Assembly: GCF_014652135.1 (NCBI RefSeq)
Contig: NZ_BMYF01000010.1
Coordinates: forward strand, 125,029 to 172,764
DNA: 47,736 bases
Origin: Mongoliitalea lutea
Lineage (GTDB): Bacteria; Bacteroidota; Bacteroidia; Cytophagales; Cyclobacteriaceae
Reading direction: 5' to 3'
Both the position numbers and the translations under genes were made by a program. Under the pieces are notes generated by a model that worked only from the letters and a program-made list of their open reading frames with translations, made no database searches and was not told the DNA's origin. This document shows, piece by piece, positions 1 through 8,421 of this stretch (position 1 is its first letter; the number at the start of each line of letters is the position of its first letter).

Positions 1-9
1 CAGTTAATT

Positions 10-34
10 CCCGATGGTCTTATGGGCCATCGGG
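10..34. other. Hairpin upstream of ccoG
   Basis: Perfect 8-bp inverted repeat, CCCGATGG (10-17) and CCATCGGG (27-34), with a 9-base loop. It is not followed by a T run on either strand. It could be a weak terminator of the gene that ends before the window, presumably the upstream cbb3 oxidase genes, or an mRNA stability hairpin between cistrons. Assignment is inference only. Confidence 0.4.
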
Positions 35-87
35 ATATAATTGTCCCATCGCACCACAACTGAGACAATTTAAACACCACGTTTATC

Positions 88-1500
88 ATGAGCAAAATTA
101 ATCCCAATCTAGATCCTGAGAAATTTCGGGATTCTCTAGGTACTATAAGTGCTGAGGGGAAACGTAATTGGATCTACCCCAAAAAAGTCAGCGGTAAATT
201 TTACCGTTGGAGAACTTACCTTTCTTGGGTATTGCTTGCTATTCTCTTTGTGGGACCATTTATTACAGTAGATGGACGGCCATACATGCTGTTCAATATA
301 TTTGAGCGGAAATTCATCATTTTTGGAGCTGCCTTTTGGCCTCAGGATACGCATATCTTGATTTTCCTGCTGTTGATTTTCTTTGTATTTGTCATTCTTT
401 TTACGGCTGTTTTCGGGCGAGTCTTTTGTGGATGGGCCTGTCCGCAGACACTCTTTTTGGAGATGGTCTTCCGTAAAATCGAATACTGGATCGAAGGAGA
501 TGCCAATCAGCAGCGAAAATTGGATGCTATGCCTTGGAATGGGGAAAAGATTCGGAAGAAAGGGTTGAAGATGACCATTTTCACACTGATATCCTTATTG
601 ATTTCCCATACAGTAATGGCTTATTTGATTGGTATTGATCAAGTAAAAGAAATCGTATCCCAACCTCCAACGGAGCACATGGCAGGATTTATCGGTTTGA
701 TGGCCTTTACCGGTGTTTTCTTATTCGTCTTTTCATGGTTTAGAGAGCAGGCCTGTATTGTGGTCTGTCCTTATGGACGCTTGCAGGGTGTATTATTGGA
801 TGCTAATTCCATCAATGTGACCTATGACCATGTAAGAGGAGAGCCTAGAGGCATGATCAGAAAGAATGCTGTGGAGGAAAAACCCAAAGGAGACTGTATA
901 GATTGTGGGCTTTGTGTGCAGGTTTGCCCTACGGGAATAGATATCCGTAACGGTGTTCAGATGGAATGCGTGAATTGCACGGCTTGTATAGACGTTTGCG
1001 ATGAAGTTATGGTGAAAGTAGAAAGACCTACAGGCCTGATTCGCTATGCATCTGATAATAGTGTCATCGAGAAAACACAAAAACTGCTTACCCCAAGGGT
1101 TATGGCTTATAGCGGGGTGCTTGTGGTACTTGTTGCCGCATTTGTAACCTTATTGGCTACCCGAGCTGATTTAGATGCGACGGTAACCCGGTTTAGGGGA
1201 ATGACCTATCAGGAAAGAGAAGGTGGCCAAGTAAGTAATTTGTACGAAGTTACATTCATTAATAAGACATTTAAAGGACAAGATGTATCCTTCAAAACCG
1301 AAAACGAAGGCTTCCAAGTTGAAGTCATCGGAGATCAAAACTGGCATTTAGATGGTCAGGCAAAGTTTGAAGGCAGGTTCTTCCTAGTCAAAGATCAACA
1401 ACTGATCTCCAAAAATCAGGAAGATGTAGTTTTACTTTTACTTCAAAATGGAGAAGTAATTGATAAGATTAAAACGAGCTTTGTGGCGCCGGTTAGATGA
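88..1500 (+). CDS. ccoG: Cytochrome c oxidase accessory protein CcoG (FixG/RdxA family)
   Basis: 470-residue membrane iron-sulfur protein needed for assembly of cbb3-type cytochrome oxidase; the family is linked to copper reduction for the CuB site. Visible features are an N-terminal membrane segment (about 45-62), a second (about 88-110), CGWACPQ at 114-120, CIVVCP at 223-228, then two ferredoxin CxxCxxCxxxC-type clusters (C270/273/276/280 and C294/297/300/304). A last membrane segment lies at about 338-357, followed by a periplasmic Ig-like FixG C-terminal domain. Length matches the family. The ATG at 88 gives the conserved N-terminus. Usual partners ccoNOP would lie upstream of the window; fixH follows only after a 568-base repeat-filled gap. 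Confidence 0.96.
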   Translation: MSKINPNLDPEKFRDSLGTISAEGKRNWIYPKKVSGKFYRWRTYLSWVLLAILFVGPFITVDGRPYMLFNIFERKFIIFGAAFWPQDTHILIFLLLIFFVFVILFTAVFGRVFCGWACPQTLFLEMVFRKIEYWIEGDANQQRKLDAMPWNGEKIRKKGLKMTIFTLISLLISHTVMAYLIGIDQVKEIVSQPPTEHMAGFIGLMAFTGVFLFVFSWFREQACIVVCPYGRLQGVLLDANSINVTYDHVRGEPRGMIRKNAVEEKPKGDCIDCGLCVQVCPTGIDIRNGVQMECVNCTACIDVCDEVMVKVERPTGLIRYASDNSVIEKTQKLLTPRVMAYSGVLVVLVAAFVTLLATRADLDATVTRFRGMTYQEREGGQVSNLYEVTFINKTFKGQDVSFKTENEGFQVEVIGDQNWHLDGQAKFEGRFFLVKDQQLISKNQEDVVLLLLQNGEVIDKIKTSFVAPVR

Positions 1501-1581
1501 AAGGATGAAGGAGGAGGGATGAAGGATGAAAGCTAGAGGTTGTACTAAGTACGAAGTACCAAGTACCAAGTAGGGGGTAGG

Positions 1582-1683
1582 AAATAAAAAAGAATAATCG
1601 TATTTGAACAACCACTGCAACCGTTGACTGTCGACAGTGGACTGTGGACCTTTAATAAACCAATCACTAACTCACTAATCACT
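1582..1683 (+). repeat. Direct repeat copy 1 (GTCGAC-palindrome family)
   Basis: About 102 bases starting AAATAAAAAAGAATAATCGT, then a CCGTTGACTGTCGACAGTGG core, then CTTTAATAAA and repeated CAATCACTAA words. The same order of elements occurs at 1958-2065 with scattered substitutions. The core holds the perfect 12-bp palindrome ACTGTCGACAGT (1627-1638). A third, shorter relative lies at 25291-25400. Confidence 0.85.
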
Positions 1684-1813
1684 ATGATGTACCAAGTACG
1701 AAGTACCAAGTACCAAGTAGGGATTTGTGTAAGAGACATAAGATACAAGATGCTAGACATAAGACTCGATTCGTGTATCAGATGGACGATAGACCTTGCC
1801 GTATAGCGCTGTT

Positions 1814-1860
1814 CGAGATTTGTAATCTCGGACAAGAGATAATGAGGATTTGTAATCCTC
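1814..1860. repeat. Twin-hairpin REP-like element
   Basis: Two compact hairpins share the loop TGT: CGAGATT/AATCTCG (1814-1830) and GAGGATT/AATCCTC (1844-1860), 13 bases apart. The stems differ by compensated changes around a constant ATTTGTAAT centre, which is the pattern expected of REP or BIME elements mobilised by RAYT (Y1-type) transposases. No RAYT gene is in the window, so that link is inference. Confidence 0.6.
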
Positions 1861-1892
1861 TAGGGGAATTGAAGAATTAAGGAAGAATAAAA

Positions 1893-1928
1893 TGTCGAAT
1901 GATGAATGTCAAACGTCGAATGATGAAC
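1893..1928 (+). repeat. TGTCGAATGATGAA word, two tandem copies
   Basis: TGTCGAATGATGAATGTC is followed at once by a second near copy (from 1914). A single copy on the other strand lies at 47643-47660, matching at 16 of 18 positions. Its role is unknown. Confidence 0.6.
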
Positions 1929-1957
1929 TTTTGGCTAACGCTAACTTATAATTTAGA

Positions 1958-2065
1958 AAATAAAAAAGAATAATCGTATTTCAAACACACCGAAACCGTT
2001 AACTGTCGACAGTAGACCGTGGACCTTTAATAAACTAATCACTAATCAACCAATCACTAACTAAA
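1958..2065 (+). repeat. Direct repeat copy 2 (GTCGAC-palindrome family)
   Basis: Second copy of the element at 1582-1683, with the same order: an AATAAAAAAGAATAATCG start, the ACTGTCGACAGT palindrome (2002-2013), CTTTAATAAA, and CAATCACTAA words. It ends just before the fixH start codon at 2069, so the fixH leader is made of repeat sequence. Confidence 0.85.
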
Positions 2066-2068
2066 CAC

Positions 2069-2494
2069 ATGGACTGGGGAAAAGGAATCATATTAACTTT
2101 AACTGCTTTTGCTGGGATAATTATCAGCATGGTGGTGATTTGTGTACGTCAGGATGATATACACTTAGTTACACAAAACTATTACGAGGAAGAGATCAAG
2201 TATCAGGATCAGATTGACAAAATGGTCAATGCAAGTATGCTGAACTATGAAGCGTTGGCTTTTGATGCCCAACGTCGCCTGATAGAGCTGAATTTGCCCA
2301 AAGGTGCCAAAGGTACGCTTCATCTGTTCAGACCTTCGGATGCGCGCCTGGATCAGAAATTGGATTTCGAAATTCAGGATTTGGAAGCCAATGCGATCAA
2401 TTTAAGTGAGTTGAAGCCGGGCTACTGGAAGATCAAAATGACCTGGGTGGAGGATGAGACTTCCTACTACATCGAGAAGAAAATAAATATCTGA
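2069..2494 (+). CDS. fixH: FixH family protein (CcoH-like cbb3 oxidase assembly factor)
   Basis: 141 residues. A single N-terminal membrane segment (about 6-26) is followed by a periplasmic domain that fits the FixH family, including the QNYYEEEIKYQDQID stretch after the anchor and a C-terminal PGYWKIKMTW strand. FixH/CcoH associates with the cbb3 oxidase and with CcoG during assembly. The stop codon overlaps the ATG of the next gene by one base (TGATG at 2492-2496), so the two are translationally coupled. Position downstream of ccoG supports the call despite the unusual repeat-filled gap. Confidence 0.88.
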   Translation: MDWGKGIILTLTAFAGIIISMVVICVRQDDIHLVTQNYYEEEIKYQDQIDKMVNASMLNYEALAFDAQRRLIELNLPKGAKGTLHLFRPSDARLDQKLDFEIQDLEANAINLSELKPGYWKIKMTWVEDETSYYIEKKINI

Positions 2495-3201
2495 TGATCT
2501 GGACGGCTTTTTTACTGGGATTTTTTGGGTCTTTCCACTGCTTAGGTATGTGTGGGCCCATTGCTTTGGCTGTATCTGCCAAGGATAATTCCCGGTTTAT
2601 AGCCAATAAAATCATCTATAATCTCGGCAGAACGCTGACCTATGCTGCCTTAGGTGCAGTGATAGGTTTGGTGGGCTTCTCCCTCGCTTTGGCAGGCATC
2701 CAACAATGGATATCCATAGGTATGGGAGTTCTCATTCTGTTGATGGCTTTTTTTTACAAACGATCCGAGCGGTATATTACCCAATCTGGGTTGTTTGGTT
2801 TGGTCAATCAATTGAAGTCCAAACTTGGGTTTTTCCTGAAAAGGGGAGGAAGCCAAGCTTTTTTTGCCTCAGGTCTTCTTAATGGATTACTGCCTTGTGG
2901 CATGGTGTATATCGCACTGATTGCCTCTTTGGCATTGCAGAGTCCTTGGGAAGGTGCTTTGTACATGTTATTTTTTGGGATAGGTACGATCCCCATGTTG
3001 CTTGCGGTCATGCTGTCCGGTAAGATTCTCCCCTTAGTGTGGCGGGAACGTTTTGTGCGCAGTGTCCCCTATTTTGCCATGTTTATCGGTATTTTGTTTA
3101 TTGTTCGAGGTCTAGGGGTTGGTAATCAATGGAGCCCTAAACCGCCTGTAGTGGAGGTTGATGGAACAGTTACGGAGATGACGGTTTGTCATGGGGATTA
3201 A
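2494..3201 (+). CDS. SafE/DsbD-like membrane protein (TauE/SafE, DsbD_2 family) of the cco cluster
   Basis: 235-residue polytopic membrane protein with about six hydrophobic segments. It carries GSFHCLGMCGP at 12-22 and a second half-site, NGLLPCGMVY, with LPCG at 133-136. This paired Cys-containing arrangement is typical of the small DsbD-like/SafE proteins that close cbb3 oxidase operons in Bacteroidota. Databases often name it sulfite exporter TauE/SafE; a role in thiol or metal (copper) handling for oxidase assembly is inferred from context. It starts by one-base overlap with fixH and is followed at once by a terminator. Confidence 0.85.
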   Translation: MIWTAFLLGFFGSFHCLGMCGPIALAVSAKDNSRFIANKIIYNLGRTLTYAALGAVIGLVGFSLALAGIQQWISIGMGVLILLMAFFYKRSERYITQSGLFGLVNQLKSKLGFFLKRGGSQAFFASGLLNGLLPCGMVYIALIASLALQSPWEGALYMLFFGIGTIPMLLAVMLSGKILPLVWRERFVRSVPYFAMFIGILFIVRGLGVGNQWSPKPPVVEVDGTVTEMTVCHGD

Positions 3202-3229
3202 AAAAAGCCCCGTTTCTTCAGGGCTTTTT
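3201..3229. terminator. Terminator between the cco operon and hemN
   Basis: AAAAAAGCCC, a 10-base loop, then GGGCTTTTT. The A and T tracts flank the stem on both sides, so it can stop transcription from both convergent genes (the cco operon on plus, hemN on minus). Confidence 0.8.
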
Positions 3230-3253
3230 CATTGGTTAGGCTGGGTTGAACTG

Positions 3254-4615
3254 TCAAATTGCTCTACTAAAGCTGAATTGTTCTTGGTTTCTTGCTTGCA
3301 TACGTAAATCAAACACCATGCAGATATTGCGCAAGAAGGGCAAACCTGCTGGTAGTACCTCGATACCTGTGGCATCAAACTCAATCAGCCCTTCCTCCTT
3401 GAATGTTTTTAGCTTTTCCCAATTTCTCTTTCCTAAGAGGGAGTAATAGCAAAAATTCCAAGTGGCCTGCTGATTGCATATCAGTTGTAAGATCAAATTT
3501 CTGTTTTCTATGTCTTCCGAGCTCATGCAGTGTCCTTTGCTGATGGCAAAATGACCGGAAGCAATTTGTTCTTTGTATAAATCGATTTCCTTGACATTCT
3601 GTGCATAGGCATAGTATACATCGGAGATGGAGCTATTTCCCAAACCGATCAAAATTCGAGACGGTGAAGTGGTGTAGCCCATAAAGTTCCTATGCAAGGT
3701 TTTGGTTAATTTGGCGATATAGAGTGGGTCTTGTGGCAAGGCAAAATGGTCCATGCCGATTTCCACATATCCCATACCTGCCAAAATTTCTTTTCCTTTT
3801 TCGTACAAGCTTCGCTTTTCGGATTCCTTTGGTAGGAATTGCTCAAAGCTCTTTTGCGCAGGGAATGAGTTTGGAAGGTGGGCATAGCTATAAAATGCGA
3901 TTCTATCAGGCATCAATTCGGCTACCTTTTCAAAAGTAGCAGCGATGGTCTCTGCGGTCTGATGGGGTAAGCCATAAATCAAATCAAAATTGACTGAGGT
4001 ATAGCCGATTTCCCGCGCTACCTCTGTGGCCTCTTTTACGCGTTCGAAGGGTTGGATTCGGTGAATTGCTTTTTGAACTTCCTCATTGAAGTCCTGAATA
4101 CCATAACTTACCCTTCTAAACCCTAGATCAAACAATACCTGCAAGTGTTCCCGTGTGGTATTGTTAGGATGCCCTTCAAAGCTGAATTCCGCATCCTCCA
4201 TCGGAATGCTGCTATTGATGATAAAGCTAAGCATTTCCTGAAGGGACTCAGGCGAGAAAAAAGTCGGTGTGCCTCCGCCCAAATGGATTCCTTTCAGTTT
4301 GGGCTGCTCCCCAAGCAAATGAAGGTATGCATCCCACTCATTCATGATGGAGGTGATGTATGGAGTTTCTACCGCATGATTTTTGGTGATGCGCTTGTTA
4401 CAACCACAGTAAGTACATAAACTTTCGCAGTAGGGCAGGTGAATGTATAAGGTAATGCCGTCTTCTTCACCAAAACTATCGTATGCCTTTTGAACAAATC
4501 CCTTCCAACTTTTGGGGTTCAGATCATCTGACCATAAAGGGACAGTAGGGTAGGATGTGTAGCGAGGTGCAGGAACGTTGTATTTTTGAATTAAATCAAT
4601 GGAAGGACTAGCCAT
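3254..4615 (-). CDS. hemN: Oxygen-independent coproporphyrinogen III oxidase (radical SAM, HemN)
   Basis: 453 residues, close to the usual HemN length. Converts coproporphyrinogen III to protoporphyrinogen IX without oxygen. The radical-SAM cluster motif with HemN spacing CxxxCxxCxC is at C63, C67, C70 and C72, preceded by YIHLPYC. GGGTP follows, as does the N-terminal PRYTSYPT segment, which in HemN helps bind substrate. The C-terminal HemN domain is present. Transcribed toward the cco cluster, giving a heme-synthesis and low-oxygen respiration neighbourhood. The ATG at 4615 gives the family N-terminus. Confidence 0.97.
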   Translation of the reverse strand: MASPSIDLIQKYNVPAPRYTSYPTVPLWSDDLNPKSWKGFVQKAYDSFGEEDGITLYIHLPYCESLCTYCGCNKRITKNHAVETPYITSIMNEWDAYLHLLGEQPKLKGIHLGGGTPTFFSPESLQEMLSFIINSSIPMEDAEFSFEGHPNNTTREHLQVLFDLGFRRVSYGIQDFNEEVQKAIHRIQPFERVKEATEVAREIGYTSVNFDLIYGLPHQTAETIAATFEKVAELMPDRIAFYSYAHLPNSFPAQKSFEQFLPKESEKRSLYEKGKEILAGMGYVEIGMDHFALPQDPLYIAKLTKTLHRNFMGYTTSPSRILIGLGNSSISDVYYAYAQNVKEIDLYKEQIASGHFAISKGHCMSSEDIENRNLILQLICNQQATWNFCYYSLLGKRNWEKLKTFKEEGLIEFDATGIEVLPAGLPFLRNICMVFDLRMQARNQEQFSFSRAI

Positions 4616-4684
4616 AGGTTCATCAGTATTTCCTACAAATTTGAAGGAAATTAAGCATGAATTACCTGATGAAAATCCCGGTAG

Positions 4685-4704
4685 AAACTGATAAAAATCA
4701 GTTT
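4685..4704. terminator. Hairpin downstream of the ABC exporter operon
   Basis: AAACTGAT (4685-4692), loop AAAA, ATCAGTTT (4697-4704). The T run follows on the plus strand; on the minus strand, where the ABC genes end, the tract is weak. It probably separates the ABC operon from hemN but is not a strong intrinsic terminator in that direction. Confidence 0.45.
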
Positions 4705-4722
4705 TTCATACAATTCATCGAT

Positions 4723-6354
4723 TTATGCTTCTTTAAATTCCACCTTGGAGATGATATCATAGGTTAAGTGAATCATAATTCCGGTGACCAAGCTCATCCC
4801 AATGGCCATTCCTAACATGCCATAAACCGTCTGTTGGCTGATTAAGTAAGTGAAAAAGCCTACCCCAACCGATGGTAGTACGCCAAAAAGAACGACTCCA
4901 CCAATGATCAAGGGGCGGACAAGTTTCCGGTCCCAACCTTCATCAAAACCTACATGCGTCACAAGCGCAATGGAAAATCCCGTGATGTAATACATGCCTA
5001 GTAATAGTGGGAAGATGATAACCAAGCCCCAACTCAGCTGAGCAATGAGTACAGTTGGAATAATTAGCCCTAGAGCAAACAAAAGTGTTTGGATCAAATC
5101 CAGTCGGATCATATTCCAAAACTTGGAAGTCCAAGAGGCAGGAATCAAAATGAAGTAAGGCTTTTTCAAATCACCGATATTGGTTCTCCCCATACCAGAA
5201 AAGAAATACATGACGATCATCAAAAACATATAGCCGTAGATCACCTTATGTGAGAACCAGTCAAAATGGGATAGAATAGCCATAATTGATCCGATTCCAG
5301 CAAAAATCAACGCATAAAGGCCAAATAAAGGATGAAAATCCTGTCTGCTGGCATGTACATAATTTCTCCAGTACAAGGCCGTTGATCCTGTTCCAAAATT
5401 TTTAAGATCCAGTTTCTTCTTAGCGTTCAAACTCATGGCAGACTCCGAAGCTTGCTGTTTTTGTGCCTGCTCTTTTACTTGCTCGTTGGATTTGGTGGAT
5501 TCTAAAACGTCCTCGTAATAGTAGCCTGAGTGATAAATTACTTGTTGGACAATTAACAAGAAAAGCAGGATATACGCCGACACAAATCCTCCTACAATCC
5601 ATAAATTCTCATGTCCTATGTATGTGGAGATAGCTCTGCTCCATCCTACTAAGGGGAAGAAATCAAACCAGGGAGAACCGATCCACATAAACATTCCTTG
5701 CCAAAATTTCTCTGCCATCAATCCTGGAATTACGATCATCAGAGCCAAAATTAATCCCAAGCTAAAAATCACGCCTTTGATAGCAGGGAGAATATGGTAC
5801 TTGGTATTCAGGGTGTATATTAGAAACTTAATGGGGGATAGCATGAAGAAAAATAAAGTAAACCCTGAAGCCGTAATCAGAATATTTCCCACAGTCAGGT
5901 CAAAGAATTCATTGGCCTGTGCAGTACTGTAGATGACAAAAAAGATGGATCCACCAAGGGCAGGAATGATTGACCTGACCATGTAATACAAAAGAATATT
6001 AGAAGGTACAACCGGGCCGGTAAATAAAAGATTGACATCTGCCATACTGAAAAAGCTGATGTTCTTTTTAGTTGCATTGTACAATTGGAACATTAAGAAA
6101 AGCAAGGCAATCAGCGTTACACCTCCTTTGATGTTCAGTAGTTCATAGTTTACTTCAGAAAGTTGATCAGTTACTTGATCCAGATCGTTGGAGTTCATAG
6201 AAGCTTTTCTACTTCCCCGATTGAGGTAAAAAAAGCTGAAGTACCCTAAGATCAATGCATAGGGGAGTAAACGAACTGGATTTTTTAAAATCAACTTGAT
6301 ATTGTTGATGACAATAAACCAGTCCTTCCGAAGAAGTAATTTTATCTCATTCAT
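4723..6354 (-). CDS. ABC exporter membrane subunit
   Basis: 543 residues with about 11-12 hydrophobic segments in two clusters. A polar Lys/Gln/Glu-rich stretch of about 50 residues (about 290-340) separates them, probably a cytoplasmic linker. It resembles large Bacteroidota ABC-2-like permeases without a defined substrate. Its ATG lies inside the end of the ATPase gene (8-base overlap, ATGAATGA), so the two form one coupled operon and one exporter. The substrate cannot be told from sequence. Confidence 0.82.
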   Translation of the reverse strand: MNEIKLLLRKDWFIVINNIKLILKNPVRLLPYALILGYFSFFYLNRGSRKASMNSNDLDQVTDQLSEVNYELLNIKGGVTLIALLFLMFQLYNATKKNISFFSMADVNLLFTGPVVPSNILLYYMVRSIIPALGGSIFFVIYSTAQANEFFDLTVGNILITASGFTLFFFMLSPIKFLIYTLNTKYHILPAIKGVIFSLGLILALMIVIPGLMAEKFWQGMFMWIGSPWFDFFPLVGWSRAISTYIGHENLWIVGGFVSAYILLFLLIVQQVIYHSGYYYEDVLESTKSNEQVKEQAQKQQASESAMSLNAKKKLDLKNFGTGSTALYWRNYVHASRQDFHPLFGLYALIFAGIGSIMAILSHFDWFSHKVIYGYMFLMIVMYFFSGMGRTNIGDLKKPYFILIPASWTSKFWNMIRLDLIQTLLFALGLIIPTVLIAQLSWGLVIIFPLLLGMYYITGFSIALVTHVGFDEGWDRKLVRPLIIGGVVLFGVLPSVGVGFFTYLISQQTVYGMLGMAIGMSLVTGIMIHLTYDIISKVEFKEA

Positions 6355-7063
6355 CTTTGGTCAGTTCTAAAAATAAGTCTTCTAAGCTGGAATCTTCTGC
6401 TTGACTAAAGGTAGCCTTTAAGTTTGCCAAGGTATCGTTGCCAATGATATTCCCATCTTTCATTATCATAATCCGATCAGCAATAGTCTCAACTGAGTCG
6501 ATCAAGTGGGTACTGACAAGAATTGTCTTTCCACTTTCTTTTAATTCTTTAAAGATTCTTTTGGTGTTTTTGATAGCCTTAGGGTCCAATCCGATCATAG
6601 GTTCATCAAAGAACAGCACTTGTGGCTCTGGAAGTAATGCACAACAGATAGATACCTTTTGCCTCATCCCTTTAGAAAGGTCCCTGCCCAATTTGTCTTT
6701 TTTATCAGTCAATTCATACACCTCCATCCAATGTTCGGCTTTTTCTTTCCAGTTGGGGACGTTGTATGCTTGCGCAATAAATTGTAAGTGTTCCCAGGTG
6801 GTCAACAAATCATAGACGTGTGGAGTCTCTGGGATATATGAAAATAATTTCTTGGCTTCCACAGATAAATGGTCATGGCCCCCAATCGTTATTTCACCGG
6901 CTGTTTTCCGAAGGAGTCCGACAATACATTTCATGGTGGTACTTTTACCCGCACCATTGGGGCCCAAAAGGCCGACCACTTCGCCACCTTCCAAGGAAAA
7001 AGTAATATTGTTGACGGCATTTTGCTTGCCGTATTTTTTTACCAATGCTGTAACTTGAAGCAT
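6347..7063 (-). CDS. ABC transporter ATP-binding protein
   Basis: 238 residues, a single nucleotide-binding domain. Walker A GPNGAGKS at 34-41, signature LSKGMRQ at 129-135, Walker B VLFFDEP at 149-155 and the H-loop STH at about 190-192. In the Q-loop position the glutamine is replaced (YIPET), as in many ABC-2 drug/antibiotic-type exporters. Drives the membrane subunit encoded immediately downstream. First gene of the pair; a leader of about 110 bases separates it from the divergent barrel gene. Confidence 0.93.
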   Translation of the reverse strand: MLQVTALVKKYGKQNAVNNITFSLEGGEVVGLLGPNGAGKSTTMKCIVGLLRKTAGEITIGGHDHLSVEAKKLFSYIPETPHVYDLLTTWEHLQFIAQAYNVPNWKEKAEHWMEVYELTDKKDKLGRDLSKGMRQKVSICCALLPEPQVLFFDEPMIGLDPKAIKNTKRIFKELKESGKTILVSTHLIDSVETIADRIMIMKDGNIIGNDTLANLKATFSQAEDSSLEDLFLELTKDE

Positions 7064-7174
7064 GTATACAGGAGTTTAAAATTTCATTCTTCAATATTAA
7101 TCTTTTACCACATAAAAGCATCAATGGTTCAACTATTTTCTTACTTTTATCAAATAATTTATTCAAATCCTTTT

Positions 7175-7771
7175 ATGAAGAAAATCTTTGTTTTTGCCTT
7201 TGTAGCTTTTATGATGAGCTCAGGCGCATTATTGGCCCAAGAAGCTGGAAAGTTTAGAGTGGGCCTTGATCTTGGACCTGCTATTCCACAAGGTGGGGGC
7301 CTGGGGTTTGGGTTTTATTTAGAACCCAAGTTTAACCTAAATGATCGGATGAATATTGGAATTCGCTATGGAGGTGCGGCAACTTTTCGAAATATTGAAT
7401 TAAATCAATCTTCTTCTGATGTTCGAGCGGAGGTAGGGGGGACAGGTACTTTGGGGCTAACCTTTGATTATTACTTTTTGACGGGAAGCAAGTTTGTGCC
7501 ATTTGTCGGAGGTGGAATAGGTTATTATGGTTTTGCAAATATCGAAGTTGATTCTAGTGTTATAGCTGATGATACCATCCTAGATACAACAATGGCTATT
7601 GCTCCCATGATTCGTGGAGGTTTTGAGTTCCGTAAATTTAGGCTGTCCTTAGATTATAATATTCTGCCAAGTTCAGCCTTGGTTAATTTACAAAATCAGC
7701 AAGTGGGAGTAGTTGCGAATTCCTATTTAGGTTTTACGCTTGGATTCTACGTTGGGGGAGGTAAATGGTAA
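7175..7771 (+). CDS. Outer-membrane beta-barrel protein
   Basis: 198 residues counted from the ATG at 7175. That start gives a classic signal peptide (MKKIFVFAF..., cleavage after ALLAQ); the open frame extends upstream to 6869 but that part overlaps the divergent ABC gene and has no signal. The mature protein has alternating hydrophobic strands rich in Gly and aromatics (GFGFYLEPKF, GTLGLTFDYYF, PFVGGGIGYYGF, SYLGFTLGFYV), fitting an eight-strand barrel of the OmpW/OprF-N type. Function unknown. It ends 4 bases from the convergent gene at 7776. Confidence 0.8.
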   Translation: MKKIFVFAFVAFMMSSGALLAQEAGKFRVGLDLGPAIPQGGGLGFGFYLEPKFNLNDRMNIGIRYGGAATFRNIELNQSSSDVRAEVGGTGTLGLTFDYYFLTGSKFVPFVGGGIGYYGFANIEVDSSVIADDTILDTTMAIAPMIRGGFEFRKFRLSLDYNILPSSALVNLQNQQVGVVANSYLGFTLGFYVGGGKW

Positions 7772-7775
7772 ATGA

Positions 7776-8405
7776 TTACCCTTCAAATGCATCTTTGGTA
7801 ATATCCTCAAATAAGATGTAGGTTGCATAGAAGGTAATCGGAATGGTAATCATCAAGCCTAGGAAATACAAAAGCGCTCCCAAAATGTTGATGCCGATAA
7901 ATACCAGTGTTAAGATAAAGAACTTAAACCATCGGACGGTAATCAGTTTGCGGCTTTCTTCCAAGGCTTGCCAAAAGTTCATTCCTCCGAAAATACTCAT
8001 CAGGACAGAAAAGTTGTAACTCACCATTAGGTAAACACCTGGTACAACCAAAAGTAATAAGCCTATACCGGTGAGTAATTGTCCAATCATCCAAATGGCG
8101 ACTACGTGGATATAAAAGGAAAACCCACCATAGAAATGTCCATAGTGTACAGGCTGATCATTGTTTAATTTATTGGCAACGATGTAAAACCCGGTAAATA
8201 AAGCGGGTAAAAGCAATACGGAAACAGCTAATTGTGCTTGTGGGAGGTACTGCTTGGTCAATAGTGCGAGCGAGATAATGAGCATGGTAAATGCTGCACT
8301 ATTGATCGCCTGCTTTTTATACATGACCCAAGCACGACCCAAGATGTTTACTACATCAAAGTCGTAGCCTCTTTCCCGAATGTTTGCTAATTTTTCCTGA
8401 TACAT
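7776..8405 (-). CDS. Conserved membrane protein, function unknown
   Basis: 209 residues with about five to six membrane segments arranged as two similar halves, each with an amphipathic lead-in (WVMYKKQAINSAAF and FWQALEESRKLITVRWFKFF) followed by hydrophobic pairs. This looks like the GPDPase-membrane/DUF975-type duplicated fold, but no family is assigned with confidence. The ATG at 8405 is chosen over an in-frame start at 8441 because the longer version would run through the terminator of the upstream PLP-enzyme gene. Confidence 0.7.
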   Translation of the reverse strand: MYQEKLANIRERGYDFDVVNILGRAWVMYKKQAINSAAFTMLIISLALLTKQYLPQAQLAVSVLLLPALFTGFYIVANKLNNDQPVHYGHFYGGFSFYIHVVAIWMIGQLLTGIGLLLLVVPGVYLMVSYNFSVLMSIFGGMNFWQALEESRKLITVRWFKFFILTLVFIGINILGALLYFLGLMITIPITFYATYILFEDITKDAFEG

Positions 8406-8421
8406 ACCAATTAAACAAAGA

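Larger units (their letters stand above)
1501..2068. repeat. Repeat-word intergenic region between ccoG and fixH
   Basis: 568 bases without a credible gene. It holds AAGTACCAAGTA words (about 1551-1574 and again about 1690-1720), a long direct repeat (1582-1683 and 1958-2065), a pair of REP-like hairpins (1814-1860), and two copies of a TGTCGAATGATGAA word (1893-1928). Open frames crossing it on both strands translate the repeats and have no family likeness. Related words recur at 25.2-25.4 kb and 47.6 kb. ccoG and fixH are normally close neighbours, so the block looks inserted or expanded inside the operon. Confidence 0.8.

Noticed and set aside
1545-1835. Open frame of 96 codons on the minus strand in the ccoG-fixH spacer
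   Set aside because: It is made of repeat words (TWYLVLRTWY-like translations of AAGTACCAAGTA).
2494-3201. Naming the SafE-like gene as a true sulfite exporter
   Set aside because: The cco-cluster position and paired Cys motifs point to an oxidase assembly role; the exporter name is a database habit.
6869-7174. Upstream extension of the beta-barrel gene
   Set aside because: It overlaps the divergent ABC ATPase gene and would bury the signal peptide; the ATG at 7175 is far better.
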